Shown: positions 42,507 through 51,745, counted from the stretch's first letter. The stretch is DNA of 64,000 bases from Paenibacillus macquariensis (GCF_900156375.1 NZ_FTNK01000003.1:248001-312000), one strand, 5' to 3'. Numbers and translations are program-made. The notes: generated from the letters alone by a model not told the origin.

Positions 42507-42857
42507 ATGAATATTAATGATAGATACCCAAAATTATTTCTAGGTAATCGCAGGAGTGGTAAGACAACACAACTAATCAAGAGAGCCGCAGAAACCGGAT
42601 ATCCTATATTAGCAGCAAATGATGCAATGGGTAGTTTTATTCTATTGGAAGCAAGGCAGACAGGATATGAGAACATTAGAATTGTGAGTGTAAACCAATT
42701 GTTAAACAACAGAAGGGACATAGGTAAGGTGATCATAGATGAATCACAATCTATATTGGAACAGCTATTACATGTAAGCATAGACTCAATGTCTGTTACT
42801 ACCTACGATGCAACAGAACTTAAATCGTTAAAAGATGGAGGGTTCGGGGATGGATAA
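42507..42857 (+). CDS. Phage P-loop protein (116 aa)
   Basis: A 116-residue protein with Walker A GNRRSGKTT (about residues 13-21) and a Walker B-like VIIDESQ (about 75-81). It is too short for a helicase or terminase and lacks their other motifs, resembling small P-loop proteins of unknown function in Firmicute phages. The start at 42507 has GGAATGGAGTGATGG upstream. Its last codons hold the binding site of the next gene. Confidence 0.65.
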   Translation: MNINDRYPKLFLGNRRSGKTTQLIKRAAETGYPILAANDAMGSFILLEARQTGYENIRIVSVNQLLNNRRDIGKVIIDESQSILEQLLHVSIDSMSVTTYDATELKSLKDGGFGDG

Positions 42858-43026
42858 ACAACAACTCAACTTGAAAATAAATTATTTAAACAAGCTCCAA
42901 CAAGTCGTTGAGTCTCAAAACCTAACAGACGAATATAAAGATATTATATTCGATAGTATTGTTAAAGTATGTGAGTCAATTGACGTGGATTTAGGAATAC
43001 GTAAGGAGTACCCCCCGGGGGTTTGA
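42850..43026 (+). CDS. Small phage hypothetical protein (58 aa)
   Basis: It starts at ATG 42850 after GGAGGGTTCGGGG, which is part of the preceding gene. The product (MDKQQLNLKINYLNKLQQVVESQNLTDEYKDIIFDSIVKVCESIDVDLGIRKEYPPGV) is helical and charged with one cysteine. No family recognised. Its stop lies within the GC-rich palindrome of the cos candidate. Confidence 0.5.
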   Translation: MDKQQLNLKINYLNKLQQVVESQNLTDEYKDIIFDSIVKVCESIDVDLGIRKEYPPGV

Positions 43027-43080
43027 AAAAATAAACCGGGTCGCTGTAGACCTCGTCCCCCTCTAATGCGAAAAAATGTC
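43009..43080. other. Candidate cos (packaging) site
   Basis: Directly upstream of the terminase small subunit gene lies an unusually GC-rich stretch: the palindromic ACCCCCCGGGGGT at about 43010-43022, then ACCGGGTCGCTGTAGACC and TCCCCCTC. The neighbouring HNH, TerS and TerL are of the type that cuts cohesive ends. The exact nick positions cannot be read from the sequence. Confidence 0.45.
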
Positions 43081-43115
43081 CCCAGTGAGAGTTTACGATG
43101 AAACGAGGTGATGAT

Positions 43116-43598
43116 GTGGGCGAAATTGTAAGTTTTGATCATATGAGAGTGGGACAAAAAGGCGGAGGCAAACACTGGACTGAACAAGAAGTGAAAGAAC
43201 GTGAAGCGGCTGCTAAAAAGTTTGTTCGTAAGAAAAAAAGAAAAATGAAAGTTCCTGATTGGCTTACGGATGAAGCACGCAAGGTTTGGCGGAAGACAAT
43301 TAAGGATATGGAAGAGTTTGATGTGCTCGACAAAGTCGATGAGGATGTACTTGGAACATACTGTGATGCGGTCGCCAAATATCAGGAAGCCAATAATCTT
43401 ATTGATCAGCATGGCTATACGGAAATCAACGCACAAGGTAATAGTGTTGTGAGTGCTTATGTCAAACTTGCACAAAGTTATTCTCGGATCATCTTGGCGT
43501 ACTCCAATAAGCTAGGTCTTAATGCAGAAGCCAGAGCAAGGCTAGCTAAGAAGATGTCTGAAGGAGATGAAGATCCTAATGAAGAACTCTTCGATTGA
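43116..43598 (+). CDS. terS: Terminase small subunit (P27 family)
   Basis: About 160 residues. The P27 pattern is seen in KVPDWLTDEARKVWRKTIKDMEEFDVLDKVDEDVLGTYCDAVAKYQEANNLIDQHGYTEINAQGNSVVSAYVKLAQSYSRIILAYSNKLGLNAEARARL. It recognises the phage DNA packaging site and brings in the large subunit. GAGGTGAT precedes GTG 43116; an ATG at 43098 gives six more residues but overlaps the site. The 3' end overlaps the TerL start region. Confidence 0.92.
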   Translation: MGEIVSFDHMRVGQKGGGKHWTEQEVKEREAAAKKFVRKKKRKMKVPDWLTDEARKVWRKTIKDMEEFDVLDKVDEDVLGTYCDAVAKYQEANNLIDQHGYTEINAQGNSVVSAYVKLAQSYSRIILAYSNKLGLNAEARARLAKKMSEGDEDPNEELFD

Positions 43599-45369
43599 TT
43601 GGCAAGACGTACATCCAACAAATCGTTATGCTGCTGAGATTGTTATGGGTATGCGTCCTAGTTGTGAGATGGAACGCTTGGCATGTCAACGACATCTTGA
43701 TGATTTGAAGCGTCAAGCAACAGAAGGTTTTCCTTATGTTTTCGATGAATCACGGGCTGATCGAATCTTCGAATGGTTCGAACGTTGTTGCCGTCATGTT
43801 AGAGGACCATTTTCAGGAGAACTTATTGAGTTAGTACCTTTTCAAAAGTTCGACCTTGGAGCCGTCTTTGGATGGGTACACTTGGATTCGGGAAAGCGAA
43901 GGTTTAGAAAAGCGTTTCATATGAGAGCTCGTGGTAATGTAAAGAGCACAGAAATGTCTGGGCTTGCTCTGTATGGCATGTGTGGTGATTGTGTATATCC
44001 TCCTGGTCGCCCTGATCTCAAAAGGTATGAGGATAGTCCTGAGGTTGAGTGTGCCGCAGTGGATAAAGGACAAGCTAAACGGGTTTGGTTGGATGCCATG
44101 AAGATGGGCGAAAATAGCCCGGATATATCAAAGCGATTGAGAATCAAGCGGACATACATCGAGCATGCAAAACGTGGAGGATGGCTACGCCCATTATCCA
44201 AGGATACAAAGAACAAAGACTCAGGAGCCCCATGTTTGGTTATCATCGATGAGTATCATGCCCACCAAACTTCTGAAATTGTGGATGTATCGTATTCAGG
44301 CTTCGGTAAACGTCTGCAATCACTCATGCAAATTATAAGTACGGCAGGGAAGGATTCGGAGAACAGCCCATGTAAGAAAGAATATGACTCGCTCTGTAAA
44401 ATGATGAAGGGCGAAACTGACATGCAGGATTCCTATTTTGTCATGATTCGCGAGATCGAACAGGAAGACGATCCTCATGATGAAACGATTTGGGTTAAGG
44501 GCAGCCCGATACTACAAGATGAAAATGAGTATTCGGAAGAGTTAAGGAAACAGATGCGAGCCGAGCATGATGACGCCTACAATTCTGGAGACCCATCAAA
44601 GATAAGGGAATTTCTCACCAAGCGCATGAATCGATGGCAGGCTGATTCGGAAAATAAATATATGTCTGGAATTATGGACAAATGGAAGGCGCTCGCTATA
44701 TCGCGGGACGCTTTTTTAGATTTGGTACGGGGATATGTAACGTGGAATGGTCTGGATTTATCAAAGACAACGGACTTAACCGGCTCGGGTTTTGTGTTCC
44801 GCTTGCCTGATGGCCGCTATGCGGTAACTGCTCATGGTTTTATGCCTGAGGAAACAGCGACAAAGCATGAACATAGCGATAGGGTGCCTTATCGTCAATG
44901 GGCTGATGATGGATGGTGCACGATTACACCAGGTGCTGTTGTGGACTATAACTATATCAAATCGAACATTCAACAAATGGAAACAGATGAATCTTGGTTC
45001 ATTCAGGAAATTTGTTACGATCCGTATAACGCGACACACTTTACCCAGCAACTTGAAGCAGAAGGGTATGAGCGTGTCGAGATAAGACAGGGTGTTCAAA
45101 CGTTGTCAGAGCCGACGAAGTTCTTTAGAGAGCTTGTTCTGAAAGGGTTGATTGTTCATGATGGAAGCCCACTGCTTACATGGTGCTTATCAAATGCGGT
45201 CGAGGTGAAAGACAACAACGATAATATTAAGTTATCTAAGAAAAATAAAGATGACAGTCAAAGAATTGACTTAATTGCTGCCATAATGAATGCGATGGTT
45301 CGAGCAATGGTTGGAGATTCAAGAATTAATTTAAACGAACACATCATGAGCGATGACTTTTCCTTTTAG
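43579..45369 (+). CDS. terL: Terminase large subunit
   Basis: A 596-residue packaging motor of the Terminase_1/HK97-like type. The ATPase has an altered Walker A (FHMRARGNVKST, about residues 113-124) and Walker B CLVIIDEYHAH (about 219-229). The RNase H-like nuclease domain begins near YVTWNGLDLSKTTDLTG, with catalytic Asp in GLDLS and later QRIDLIAAIMNAM. It pumps DNA into the prohead and cuts it. ATG 43567 lies right on AAGGAG, so ATG 43579 (MKNSSIDWQD) is preferred. Confidence 0.95.
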   Translation: MKNSSIDWQDVHPTNRYAAEIVMGMRPSCEMERLACQRHLDDLKRQATEGFPYVFDESRADRIFEWFERCCRHVRGPFSGELIELVPFQKFDLGAVFGWVHLDSGKRRFRKAFHMRARGNVKSTEMSGLALYGMCGDCVYPPGRPDLKRYEDSPEVECAAVDKGQAKRVWLDAMKMGENSPDISKRLRIKRTYIEHAKRGGWLRPLSKDTKNKDSGAPCLVIIDEYHAHQTSEIVDVSYSGFGKRLQSLMQIISTAGKDSENSPCKKEYDSLCKMMKGETDMQDSYFVMIREIEQEDDPHDETIWVKGSPILQDENEYSEELRKQMRAEHDDAYNSGDPSKIREFLTKRMNRWQADSENKYMSGIMDKWKALAISRDAFLDLVRGYVTWNGLDLSKTTDLTGSGFVFRLPDGRYAVTAHGFMPEETATKHEHSDRVPYRQWADDGWCTITPGAVVDYNYIKSNIQQMETDESWFIQEICYDPYNATHFTQQLEAEGYERVEIRQGVQTLSEPTKFFRELVLKGLIVHDGSPLLTWCLSNAVEVKDNNDNIKLSKKNKDDSQRIDLIAAIMNAMVRAMVGDSRINLNEHIMSDDFSF

Positions 45370-45383
45370 TGAGGAGGTGAATT

Positions 45384-46661
45384 ATGAAAAGAAGGAATAT
45401 GGTTCAGCGTTGGTGGGATCGACGATCATCGGAGGGAAGCTTATTATCTCCCCCACAGTGGTTGCTCGATCTTTTTGGCGTGTCTAATACAGCAAGTGGT
45501 GAAATTGTAACTGCTGATAGCGCACTTATGAACAGCAACGTTTATACTTGCGCATCTATCCTTGGTGGCGATGTAGGTAAACTTCCAATACAGGTTTTTA
45601 AGAAGCGTGGCGGGGGCATAGAGCGCGATAGTAGTCATCCAGTATCTAAATTGCTCGGAACACGATCTAATCCTTATATGAGCGCCTATACGTTTAAGGA
45701 GCTCATGCAAGTCCATGTCACGGTATGGGGAAACGGGTATGCAAACATCGAATGGGAAACAAGCGGGTCCAACAATGGTAAGCCTAAAGCCCTATGGCCT
45801 CTTGATCCTTCGAAGACAGACGTTCATATTGATACGCTAACAGGTCAGATATGGTATGTTACAACACTTCCAAACGGAGAAATGCGAAAGCTCAAGCACT
45901 GTGACGTGCTCCATTTTAAGGGGATTAGTAAAAGTGGGCTCAAAGGGATCACACCAATATCAGTTATACGTGAAGAGCTAGGAGTACAGCAATCGCAACG
46001 TAAGTTTCTAGGATCGTTCTATTCGAATGGAACCGCAACAAGAGGGATCTTAAAGATTCCAAATGGTACGCTCGACAAACCAGCCAAGGATAAAGCACGG
46101 GACGAATGGCAAAAAGCTAATTCCGGTCTGAACAATGCTCATCGTATTGCAATTTTGGATGCTGGCATGGAGTATCAGAATCTTGGGATGCCTCTGAATG
46201 ACGCACAGTTCATTGAGACTAGTAAGTTCGGTATTATGGAAGTTGGGAAAATATATAAAGTGCCAGGTTACAAATTAGGGCTTACAGATGTGAAATTCAG
46301 TAACATGGAGAATCAATCACTTGAGTATGTTAAAAGCACACTACAGCCCATTTTCACCAACTGGGAGCAGGAATGCGACTATAAGTTATTCACTGAGTTG
46401 GAGAGAAAAATATATTATACCAAATACAATGTATCCGGTGAGCTTAGAGGTGATAGTACCAGCCGAGCTGCTTACTACAAGGAAATGATTGCGATGGGTG
46501 CTTATACGATCAACGAAGTACGAGAACTTGAAGAACGGGACAACATTGGGGATATGGGGGACAAGCACTTTGTCAGTTTGAACTATGTGAGTCTAGATAA
46601 GATGGACCAATACCAAATGCTTAAAGCTGGGATTAGCAAGGATTCACCAGAAGGGGGGTGA
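45384..46661 (+). CDS. Portal protein (HK97 family)
   Basis: A 425-residue phage portal. The family segments are clear: ALMNSNVYTCASILGGDVGKLPIQVFKK, HPVSKLLGTRSNPYMSAYTFKELMQVHVTVWGNGYANIEW, and ILDAGMEYQNLGMPLNDAQFIETSKFGIMEVGKIYKVPGYKLG. It forms the dodecameric DNA channel at one capsid vertex. GAGGAGGTG precedes the ATG. The protease gene starts at its end. Confidence 0.95.
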   Translation: MKRRNMVQRWWDRRSSEGSLLSPPQWLLDLFGVSNTASGEIVTADSALMNSNVYTCASILGGDVGKLPIQVFKKRGGGIERDSSHPVSKLLGTRSNPYMSAYTFKELMQVHVTVWGNGYANIEWETSGSNNGKPKALWPLDPSKTDVHIDTLTGQIWYVTTLPNGEMRKLKHCDVLHFKGISKSGLKGITPISVIREELGVQQSQRKFLGSFYSNGTATRGILKIPNGTLDKPAKDKARDEWQKANSGLNNAHRIAILDAGMEYQNLGMPLNDAQFIETSKFGIMEVGKIYKVPGYKLGLTDVKFSNMENQSLEYVKSTLQPIFTNWEQECDYKLFTELERKIYYTKYNVSGELRGDSTSRAAYYKEMIAMGAYTINEVRELEERDNIGDMGDKHFVSLNYVSLDKMDQYQMLKAGISKDSPEGG

Positions 46662-46666
46662 TAGTA

Positions 46667-47266
46667 GTGAGTTTAGCTAAGGAAGTTCGTTATTTACATG
46701 CTGATAAAATGGAAGTTCGAAGTGGCACACAAGAAGGTGAAGTATTAGGGATTGATGGATACGTAGTTAAATTCAATCAGCGTAGTCAGCTCATATGGGG
46801 CGAGTTTTACGAACGTGTAGCTAAAGGAGCCTTTGCTCGTAGCTTGCAAGAGAATACGATTAAAGCCCTTTGGAACCATCGAACAGACTTTGTCCTTGGA
46901 TCAACCAAAAACAGCACTCTACGACTTCAAGAAGATGAAGTAGGACTACGATTTGAATTGGACCTACCTAATAATAGTTGGGGGAGGGACGCTTTTGAAT
47001 CGATCCAACGAGGAGATGTAGACGGTGTAAGCTTCGGCTTTAATGTTCGTCAGGATGCATGGCAGTATTTAAAAGAAGAAGATGTTTATGAACGAACGCT
47101 ATTGGAAGTGAACTTATTTGAAGTTTCACCAACACCGTTTCCTGCCTATGCTGATAGTGAGGTTAATCAGCGTAGTATTGATCAATTAGGTATCACAACT
47201 AAAGAGCAACGCAAGCTAGGTAAAGAAATATTGTTATTCGAAATCGATCTGTTAGCCATCGGCTAG
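46667..47266 (+). CDS. Prohead protease (HK97 family)
   Basis: About 199 residues. The catalytic His lies in IKALWNHRTDFVLGS and the nucleophile Ser in VDGVSFGFNVRQD. The family C-terminal part is LLEVNLFEVSPTPFPAYADSEV. It trims the capsid delta domain during maturation. GTG 46658 sits on the binding site (AAGGGGGG), so GTG 46667 is the more likely start. Confidence 0.93.
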   Translation: MSLAKEVRYLHADKMEVRSGTQEGEVLGIDGYVVKFNQRSQLIWGEFYERVAKGAFARSLQENTIKALWNHRTDFVLGSTKNSTLRLQEDEVGLRFELDLPNNSWGRDAFESIQRGDVDGVSFGFNVRQDAWQYLKEEDVYERTLLEVNLFEVSPTPFPAYADSEVNQRSIDQLGITTKEQRKLGKEILLFEIDLLAIG

Positions 47267-47314
47267 TATATCGATTTTTTTGTATCTAAAAAATATATTA
47301 TTGGAGGCTATACC

Positions 47315-48478
47315 ATGGACGAAAAAGAACGCGAGTTACGCCAGAAGTTGGCAGCAAAGTTAGAGGAAGCACGGAGTCTCGCAGGTGATGGTAAATTAGA
47401 GGAAGCACGGTCAGCGAAGGATGCAGCGCAGGCTTTACGTAGTCAAATCGACTTAATGGTAGAAATGCGTGAGTTGGATACACCAGGAGAGACTACGCCA
47501 GCGGAACCTGAGAAGCGTGAAGTTAATTCAGATAAAGACAATCAGTACAGAAGTGCTTTTCTGAAGGAACTTCGTAATAAGCCTCTTAATGCAGTGGAGC
47601 GCACACTCATTGAGGAGGCAGAAGCTGAGGTTCGCGCGGGTATGCAAGGTGGGGTCGGTGAAGATGGTGGTTTAACCGTTCCGCAAGATATTCAAACAAT
47701 GATTCATGAAAAGAAACGTCAATTTGTGTCATTGGAAAATTACGTCACAGTCGAACCAGTATCAACTCGCTCGGGTACGCGTGTGATTGAAAAGAATGCA
47801 GACATCATAGCGTTTACGGAGATCACAGAGCTGACAGATCTCGATGATATGGATAATCCTAAATTTGCATCAATTTCATATGCTGTTAAGGATCGTGGAG
47901 GGATTTTACCTATGTCGAATTCGTTACTTCAAGATACCGACCAGAACCTTATGGAATACATTTCAAAATGGATTGCGAAGAAGTCAGTTATTACACGTAA
48001 CAAACTGATTTTGACTTTGCTTGCTACGCTACCTAAAAAGGCAATTGCAGACTTGGATGCTATAAAGAAAGTATTGAATGTTGATCTGGATCCATCCATT
48101 TCGCTCAGTGCAATCATTCTTACAAATCAGGATGGATATAACTTCCTTGACCAACAAAAAGACTTGGATGGTCGCGCTCTTATGCAACCGGATCCTACAC
48201 AACCAACTCAAAAGCTTTTATTTGGGAAGCCTGTTGTTGTCATTTCAAATCGTTGGTTGCCTACAACAGGGTCTGCAACGAAGAAAGCACCTATTATCGT
48301 TGGAGACTTAAAAGAAGCGATCGTACTCTTTGATCGTCAACAATATTCTATTGCATCAACAAATGTCGGAGGCAAATCATTTGGTAGAAATTCTACTGAT
48401 GTTCGGGCAATCCAACGTGAAGACGTACAGAAGTTTGATGATGAAGCGGTTGTATACGGTGAATTAACAATCGTTTAG
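47315..48478 (+). CDS. Major capsid protein (HK97 fold)
   Basis: A 387-residue capsid protein. Residues 1-65 are a helical, charged delta/scaffold domain (KERELRQKLAAKLEEARSLAGDGKLEEARSAKDAAQALRSQI). The HK97 fold starts near AGMQGGVGEDGGLTVPQDIQTMIHEKKRQFVSLENYVTVEPVSTRSGTRV. Cleavage by the adjacent protease is expected after about residue 105. TTGGAGG lies before the ATG. A hairpin after the gene (AAGGGGA/TTCCCC, 48484-48502) may protect this abundant mRNA. Confidence 0.95.
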   Translation: MDEKERELRQKLAAKLEEARSLAGDGKLEEARSAKDAAQALRSQIDLMVEMRELDTPGETTPAEPEKREVNSDKDNQYRSAFLKELRNKPLNAVERTLIEEAEAEVRAGMQGGVGEDGGLTVPQDIQTMIHEKKRQFVSLENYVTVEPVSTRSGTRVIEKNADIIAFTEITELTDLDDMDNPKFASISYAVKDRGGILPMSNSLLQDTDQNLMEYISKWIAKKSVITRNKLILTLLATLPKKAIADLDAIKKVLNVDLDPSISLSAIILTNQDGYNFLDQQKDLDGRALMQPDPTQPTQKLLFGKPVVVISNRWLPTTGSATKKAPIIVGDLKEAIVLFDRQQYSIASTNVGGKSFGRNSTDVRAIQREDVQKFDDEAVVYGELTIV

Positions 48479-48483
48479 TAAAA

Positions 48484-48505
48484 AAAGGGGAGTAGTTCCC
48501 CTTCT
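48484..48505 (+). terminator. Small hairpin after the capsid gene
   Basis: AAGGGGA-GTAG-TTCCCCTT then TCT. Short stem without a T run; likely mRNA stabilising or partially terminating. Confidence 0.4.
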
Positions 48506-48521
48506 AAAGGACTGGTGAATA

Positions 48522-49055
48522 ATGCTAACGACCATCGAGCGATTTAAAAGCATACAACCGTATGATGATGGTAGCACGGACGATATGATCATGCTCCAGA
48601 TATCAGCAGCATCGTCTAGGATTGAGCAACATTGCAAGCGGTCATTCAAGAAGCAGAGCTATTCTGAACGTGTCAGTGGATATCATAATTCAAAGTATAT
48701 CAATCTTCGTAATTACCCCATTGATAGCATTTCAGAGATGAATGTAGAGGGGTATGAAATACTTGATGAAGGTCGTATTTATCATTCCCATGGTTGGCCA
48801 CAAGGAGATCACAACATTAAAGTCACCTATGTGGGAGGGTATATACTACCCACTGATGGAACAGTTGACAAGCCAAGGACCTTGCCAGAACCGTTGGAGT
48901 TGGCTTGTCTGTTATATGTTCAATCACTCATGCGTACTCCAGGTATTAAGTCCGAGCGAGTGGGTGATATATCCGTTGGCTATTCGGATGATAGTGATAG
49001 CTTACCACCTGCAGTAGCTTCTCTGATTTCTCCCTATGTTGGGCGGTGGGTATAA
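48522..49055 (+). CDS. Head-tail connector protein (gp6-like)
   Basis: A 177-residue connector. It starts with MLTTIERFKSIQPYDDGSTDDMIMLQISAASSRIEQHCKRSFKKQSYSERVSGYHNSKYINLRNYPIDSISEM, the typical helical opening followed by the 'NYPI' beta part of gp6/YqbG-type adaptors that dock onto the portal. It ends PAVASLISPYVGRWV. AAAGGACTGGTG precedes the ATG. Confidence 0.85.
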   Translation: MLTTIERFKSIQPYDDGSTDDMIMLQISAASSRIEQHCKRSFKKQSYSERVSGYHNSKYINLRNYPIDSISEMNVEGYEILDEGRIYHSHGWPQGDHNIKVTYVGGYILPTDGTVDKPRTLPEPLELACLLYVQSLMRTPGIKSERVGDISVGYSDDSDSLPPAVASLISPYVGRWV

Positions 49056-49517
49056 ATGGCTAGAACTCGAAGTAGGAAAGCGAATGTAACGATTACTGAA
49101 TCTGATTTTCTACCAGACCTTTTAGAACGTATAAGGGGATTGAGTAAAAATGAGGTTCATATTGGTATGCAGGGTAATGCTGAGTTAGCCATGGTTGCAG
49201 CAGTGCATGAATTTGGATCTGCAAAAATGAAGATTCCAGCTCGTTCCCCGTTTAGGATTGGTAAAAAGAGAGCTAGTGCCGCAATTTCTAAGGTGGCAAG
49301 AGTGGGAGTTAATCAAGTAGCCCGTGGAGAAGGAACGGCTGAAGCATTATTTGAACAGATTGGCGTTGTTGGACAGGATAAAGTTAGAAAAAGCTTTAAC
49401 CGTATTACAACACCAGCATTGTCTATTAATTATTTGCATTTCAAAGAAGGAAATAAAATTCTCATTGATGATGCAGAGCTTCGGGATTCCGTTACACATG
49501 TGGTGGTGCCGAAATGA
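49056..49517 (+). CDS. Tail completion/neck protein (HK97 gp10 or virion morphogenesis-like)
   Basis: A 153-residue basic protein. The stretch NEVHIGMQGNAELAMVAAVHEFGSAKMKIPARSPFRIGKKRASAAISKVARVGVNQVARG is shared by HK97 gp10-like and Mu gpG-like morphogenesis proteins. It probably joins head and tail. Its ATG follows the connector stop directly (TAAATG) and its own stop overlaps the next ATG. Confidence 0.78.
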   Translation: MARTRSRKANVTITESDFLPDLLERIRGLSKNEVHIGMQGNAELAMVAAVHEFGSAKMKIPARSPFRIGKKRASAAISKVARVGVNQVARGEGTAEALFEQIGVVGQDKVRKSFNRITTPALSINYLHFKEGNKILIDDAELRDSVTHVVVPK

Positions 49518-49861
49518 TGAACATTAAATTCGCGGGGATGATGAGAAAATACAATCGACCTTATGTATTAGTTAGAAAGGCTAAAGGACATCACGATGAA
49601 CGTGGTGACTGGCAATCAGAAGAACCGGATCGAGTCACATTACAAGGTCATATACAGCCTGTAAGCATCAAGATGCAACAAGCAGAGGGTGGAAGGTATG
49701 ATGAAGAGGATCGTACCTTATACGCCACTTACAGTCATCATACAGGTGATTTGATCGAGTACATGGGTAAACAGTACACCGTGGATACAGCTGAACAGCG
49801 TGATTACTCTGATATTAATAATTATATGTTAAAGAAGGTGATCATCCATGATCCCGTATGA
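49514..49861 (+). CDS. Head closure/neck protein
   Basis: A 115-residue protein, rich in beta strands (YVLVRKAKGHHDERGDWQSEEPDRVTLQGHIQPVSIKMQQAEGGRYDEEDRTLYATYSHHTGDLIEYMGKQYTVDTAEQRDYSDINNYMLKKV). The 'GDxIxYxGKxYxV' element is typical of head-closure proteins of the SPP1 gp16/HK97 gp9 kind. Position between gp10-like and tail terminator agrees. Confidence 0.7.
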   Translation: MMNIKFAGMMRKYNRPYVLVRKAKGHHDERGDWQSEEPDRVTLQGHIQPVSIKMQQAEGGRYDEEDRTLYATYSHHTGDLIEYMGKQYTVDTAEQRDYSDINNYMLKKVIIHDPV

Positions 49862-50315
49862 TGATATCCGATTGCTGATTGCGAGTGGGCTTGCTAAACA
49901 TACAGGGAATCCGGTCATAAATCTAAACTCTGGTGGGGATATGCCCCAAGGTCCTTTCCTCACATATGACTTCCCAAGTCTTCTTGAAGGAGATAGGGGA
50001 TTTCCTGTAGTGACTCAAGTCGGAGATAAACAAATATCTACGGAGACTGTGCATTTCACGGTCTCTTTTTTGTCTTATGCCCCCTTTGTGTCAGACAGTG
50101 TGAAGAATGCCATGTTAGCAAGGGATTGGTTCAAAGGTAATGGTCGACTACCACTAAAAAACATGAATGTCGTTTTGGTTGAATTGGGTGCTGTTACAAA
50201 TCGTGATGTAAAAATAGGTAATGAGTCGGAACGTAGGCAAGGGTTTGATGTTGAACTACGTACACTGGATATTGTTGAGTTTGACTTGGAATGGATCGAT
50301 AAAATTAATATTTAA
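49848..50315 (+). CDS. Tail terminator (LIC_12616-like neck terminator)
   Basis: A 155-residue protein. MIPYDDIRLLIASGLAKHTGNPVINLNSGGDMPQGPFLTYDFPSLLEG and the later VHFTVSFLSYAPFVSDSVKNAMLARDWFKGNGRLPLKNMNVVLVELGAVTNRDV fit the neck-terminator family found in front of contractile sheath genes. It caps the finished tail. AAGAAGGTGATC precedes the ATG, which lies within the previous gene. Confidence 0.75.
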   Translation: MIPYDDIRLLIASGLAKHTGNPVINLNSGGDMPQGPFLTYDFPSLLEGDRGFPVVTQVGDKQISTETVHFTVSFLSYAPFVSDSVKNAMLARDWFKGNGRLPLKNMNVVLVELGAVTNRDVKIGNESERRQGFDVELRTLDIVEFDLEWIDKINI

Positions 50316-50329
50316 AGGAGTTGAGGATA

Positions 50330-51334
50330 TTGTCAGTACAAAACGACGTTACAGTAACGATTGATATACAGCGTCCAACCCCTAAACTTGGCTTTGGTAA
50401 ACCGTTAATTATTGGATCAAGTGCGAGTGGTATGGATTACAAATCATATTCTGATTTGGATGCTGTGAAGGCAGACTTTGCTGAGAGTACAGAGATATAT
50501 TTAGCTGCACGCGCACTCTTGAGTCAAGGAGACAATTCTCCTGCTGAGATTGCCGTCATGCTATATAAAACGACAGGTGAAACACTTGAGGATTTGATAG
50601 GAAAGATTTTTTTGAAGGATTGGTATTTCCTGATCTCTACGAGCAGCACTATAGCCAATATTACAACTATAGCTGATGCTATAGAGCTGAACGGAACAAG
50701 AATGTTCTTCGCTAGTTCAAGTAATAAAGCGAATTTGGCAACGATCAAAGCTAAGAAATATAAGAGGACAGCAGTTATCTATCATACAACTACGGATAAC
50801 TACCCAGAAGCAGCATGGATCAGTAGAGTTGGAACTATTCAGCCAGGCGGAGTAACTTGGAAATTCAAAACACTTCAAGGAATCAAACCAATGGATATCG
50901 ATACAACAGAAATGAAAGCTATCCATGAGCTTGGAGCAAACACTTATGTGACTAAAGCTGGTGACGATCAGACAAGTGAAGGGATGACGGTTAGTGGTGA
51001 ATACATTGACCTCATTCATTCGCAAGACTACATTACTCAATCTATTGAATTCGCCGTTCAGAAGCTTTTTAATCGGTCTGATAAGGTTAGTTATGATAAT
51101 AACGGAATCGCTCAAATTGAGGGGGAAGTCAAAACGATCCTTAGACGTGCAGATCTGAACAGAATGATCGCTCATGATGACGACGGACTACCGATCTATA
51201 GTACAACTTTTAAACCTCGTTCCCAAGTAGATCCAGCGGATCGGGAGAAGCGAGAATACAATGACGGAAAATTCTCCTTTGAGTTAGCAGGAGCGATTCA
51301 TAAAACTAAAATTAGCGGTGTTATTAAGCTATAA
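50330..51334 (+). CDS. Tail sheath protein (DUF3383 type)
   Basis: A 334-residue contractile sheath. SVQNDVTVTIDIQRPTPKLGFGKPLIIGSSASG opens the protein; TYVTKAGDDQTSEGMTVSGEYIDLIHSQDYITQSIEFAVQKLFNRSDKVSYDNNGIAQIEGEVKTILRRA is the sheath C-terminal domain. It defines the phage as a myovirus: the sheath contracts to push the tube into the host. AAAGGAG at about 50315 fits TTG 50330 better than TTG 50321. Confidence 0.9.
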   Translation: MSVQNDVTVTIDIQRPTPKLGFGKPLIIGSSASGMDYKSYSDLDAVKADFAESTEIYLAARALLSQGDNSPAEIAVMLYKTTGETLEDLIGKIFLKDWYFLISTSSTIANITTIADAIELNGTRMFFASSSNKANLATIKAKKYKRTAVIYHTTTDNYPEAAWISRVGTIQPGGVTWKFKTLQGIKPMDIDTTEMKAIHELGANTYVTKAGDDQTSEGMTVSGEYIDLIHSQDYITQSIEFAVQKLFNRSDKVSYDNNGIAQIEGEVKTILRRADLNRMIAHDDDGLPIYSTTFKPRSQVDPADREKREYNDGKFSFELAGAIHKTKISGVIKL

Positions 51335-51346
51335 GGAGGAGTAATC

Positions 51347-51745
51347 ATGGCTGGTGGAACAACGTATGATCCGATGGACCTTACGGTCACAGTCGGAGGT
51401 GTCTATCTAACAGGATTTTCAGAGGATATGGCAGAGTTTGAAAAAGACGAAGATAACTGGGAGGTAAAGGTGGGAGGACAAGGAGATGTGGTGCGCTCAA
51501 AAGTTAACAACCCACTCGCAACACTGAAAGTAACCCTATTACCAACAAGTCCACAGGTTGCACACTTGGATAAGTTAGCAAACACAGGCCAGTTGGTTTC
51601 TGTCTCACTTATTTACAATGGTTCTCCTAAAGAGTCCATTACCATAACAGAGGCATTTATCAAAAAGCCCGCAGCTCGTACTTACGGGAATGAAGCAGAG
51701 GATCGAGAATATGAATTTCAATGCTTAGACGCAGAAGTAAACTAA
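51347..51745 (+). CDS. Tail tube protein (DUF3277 type)
   Basis: A 132-residue protein: MAGGTTYDPMDLTVTVGGVYLTGFSEDMAEFEKDEDNWEVKVGGQGDVVRSKVNNPLATLKVTLLPTSPQVAHLDKLANTGQLVSVSLIYNG is the DUF3277 tube fold. It forms the rigid inner tube beneath the sheath. AAGGAGGAG precedes the ATG. Confidence 0.92.
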   Translation: MAGGTTYDPMDLTVTVGGVYLTGFSEDMAEFEKDEDNWEVKVGGQGDVVRSKVNNPLATLKVTLLPTSPQVAHLDKLANTGQLVSVSLIYNGSPKESITITEAFIKKPAARTYGNEAEDREYEFQCLDAEVN

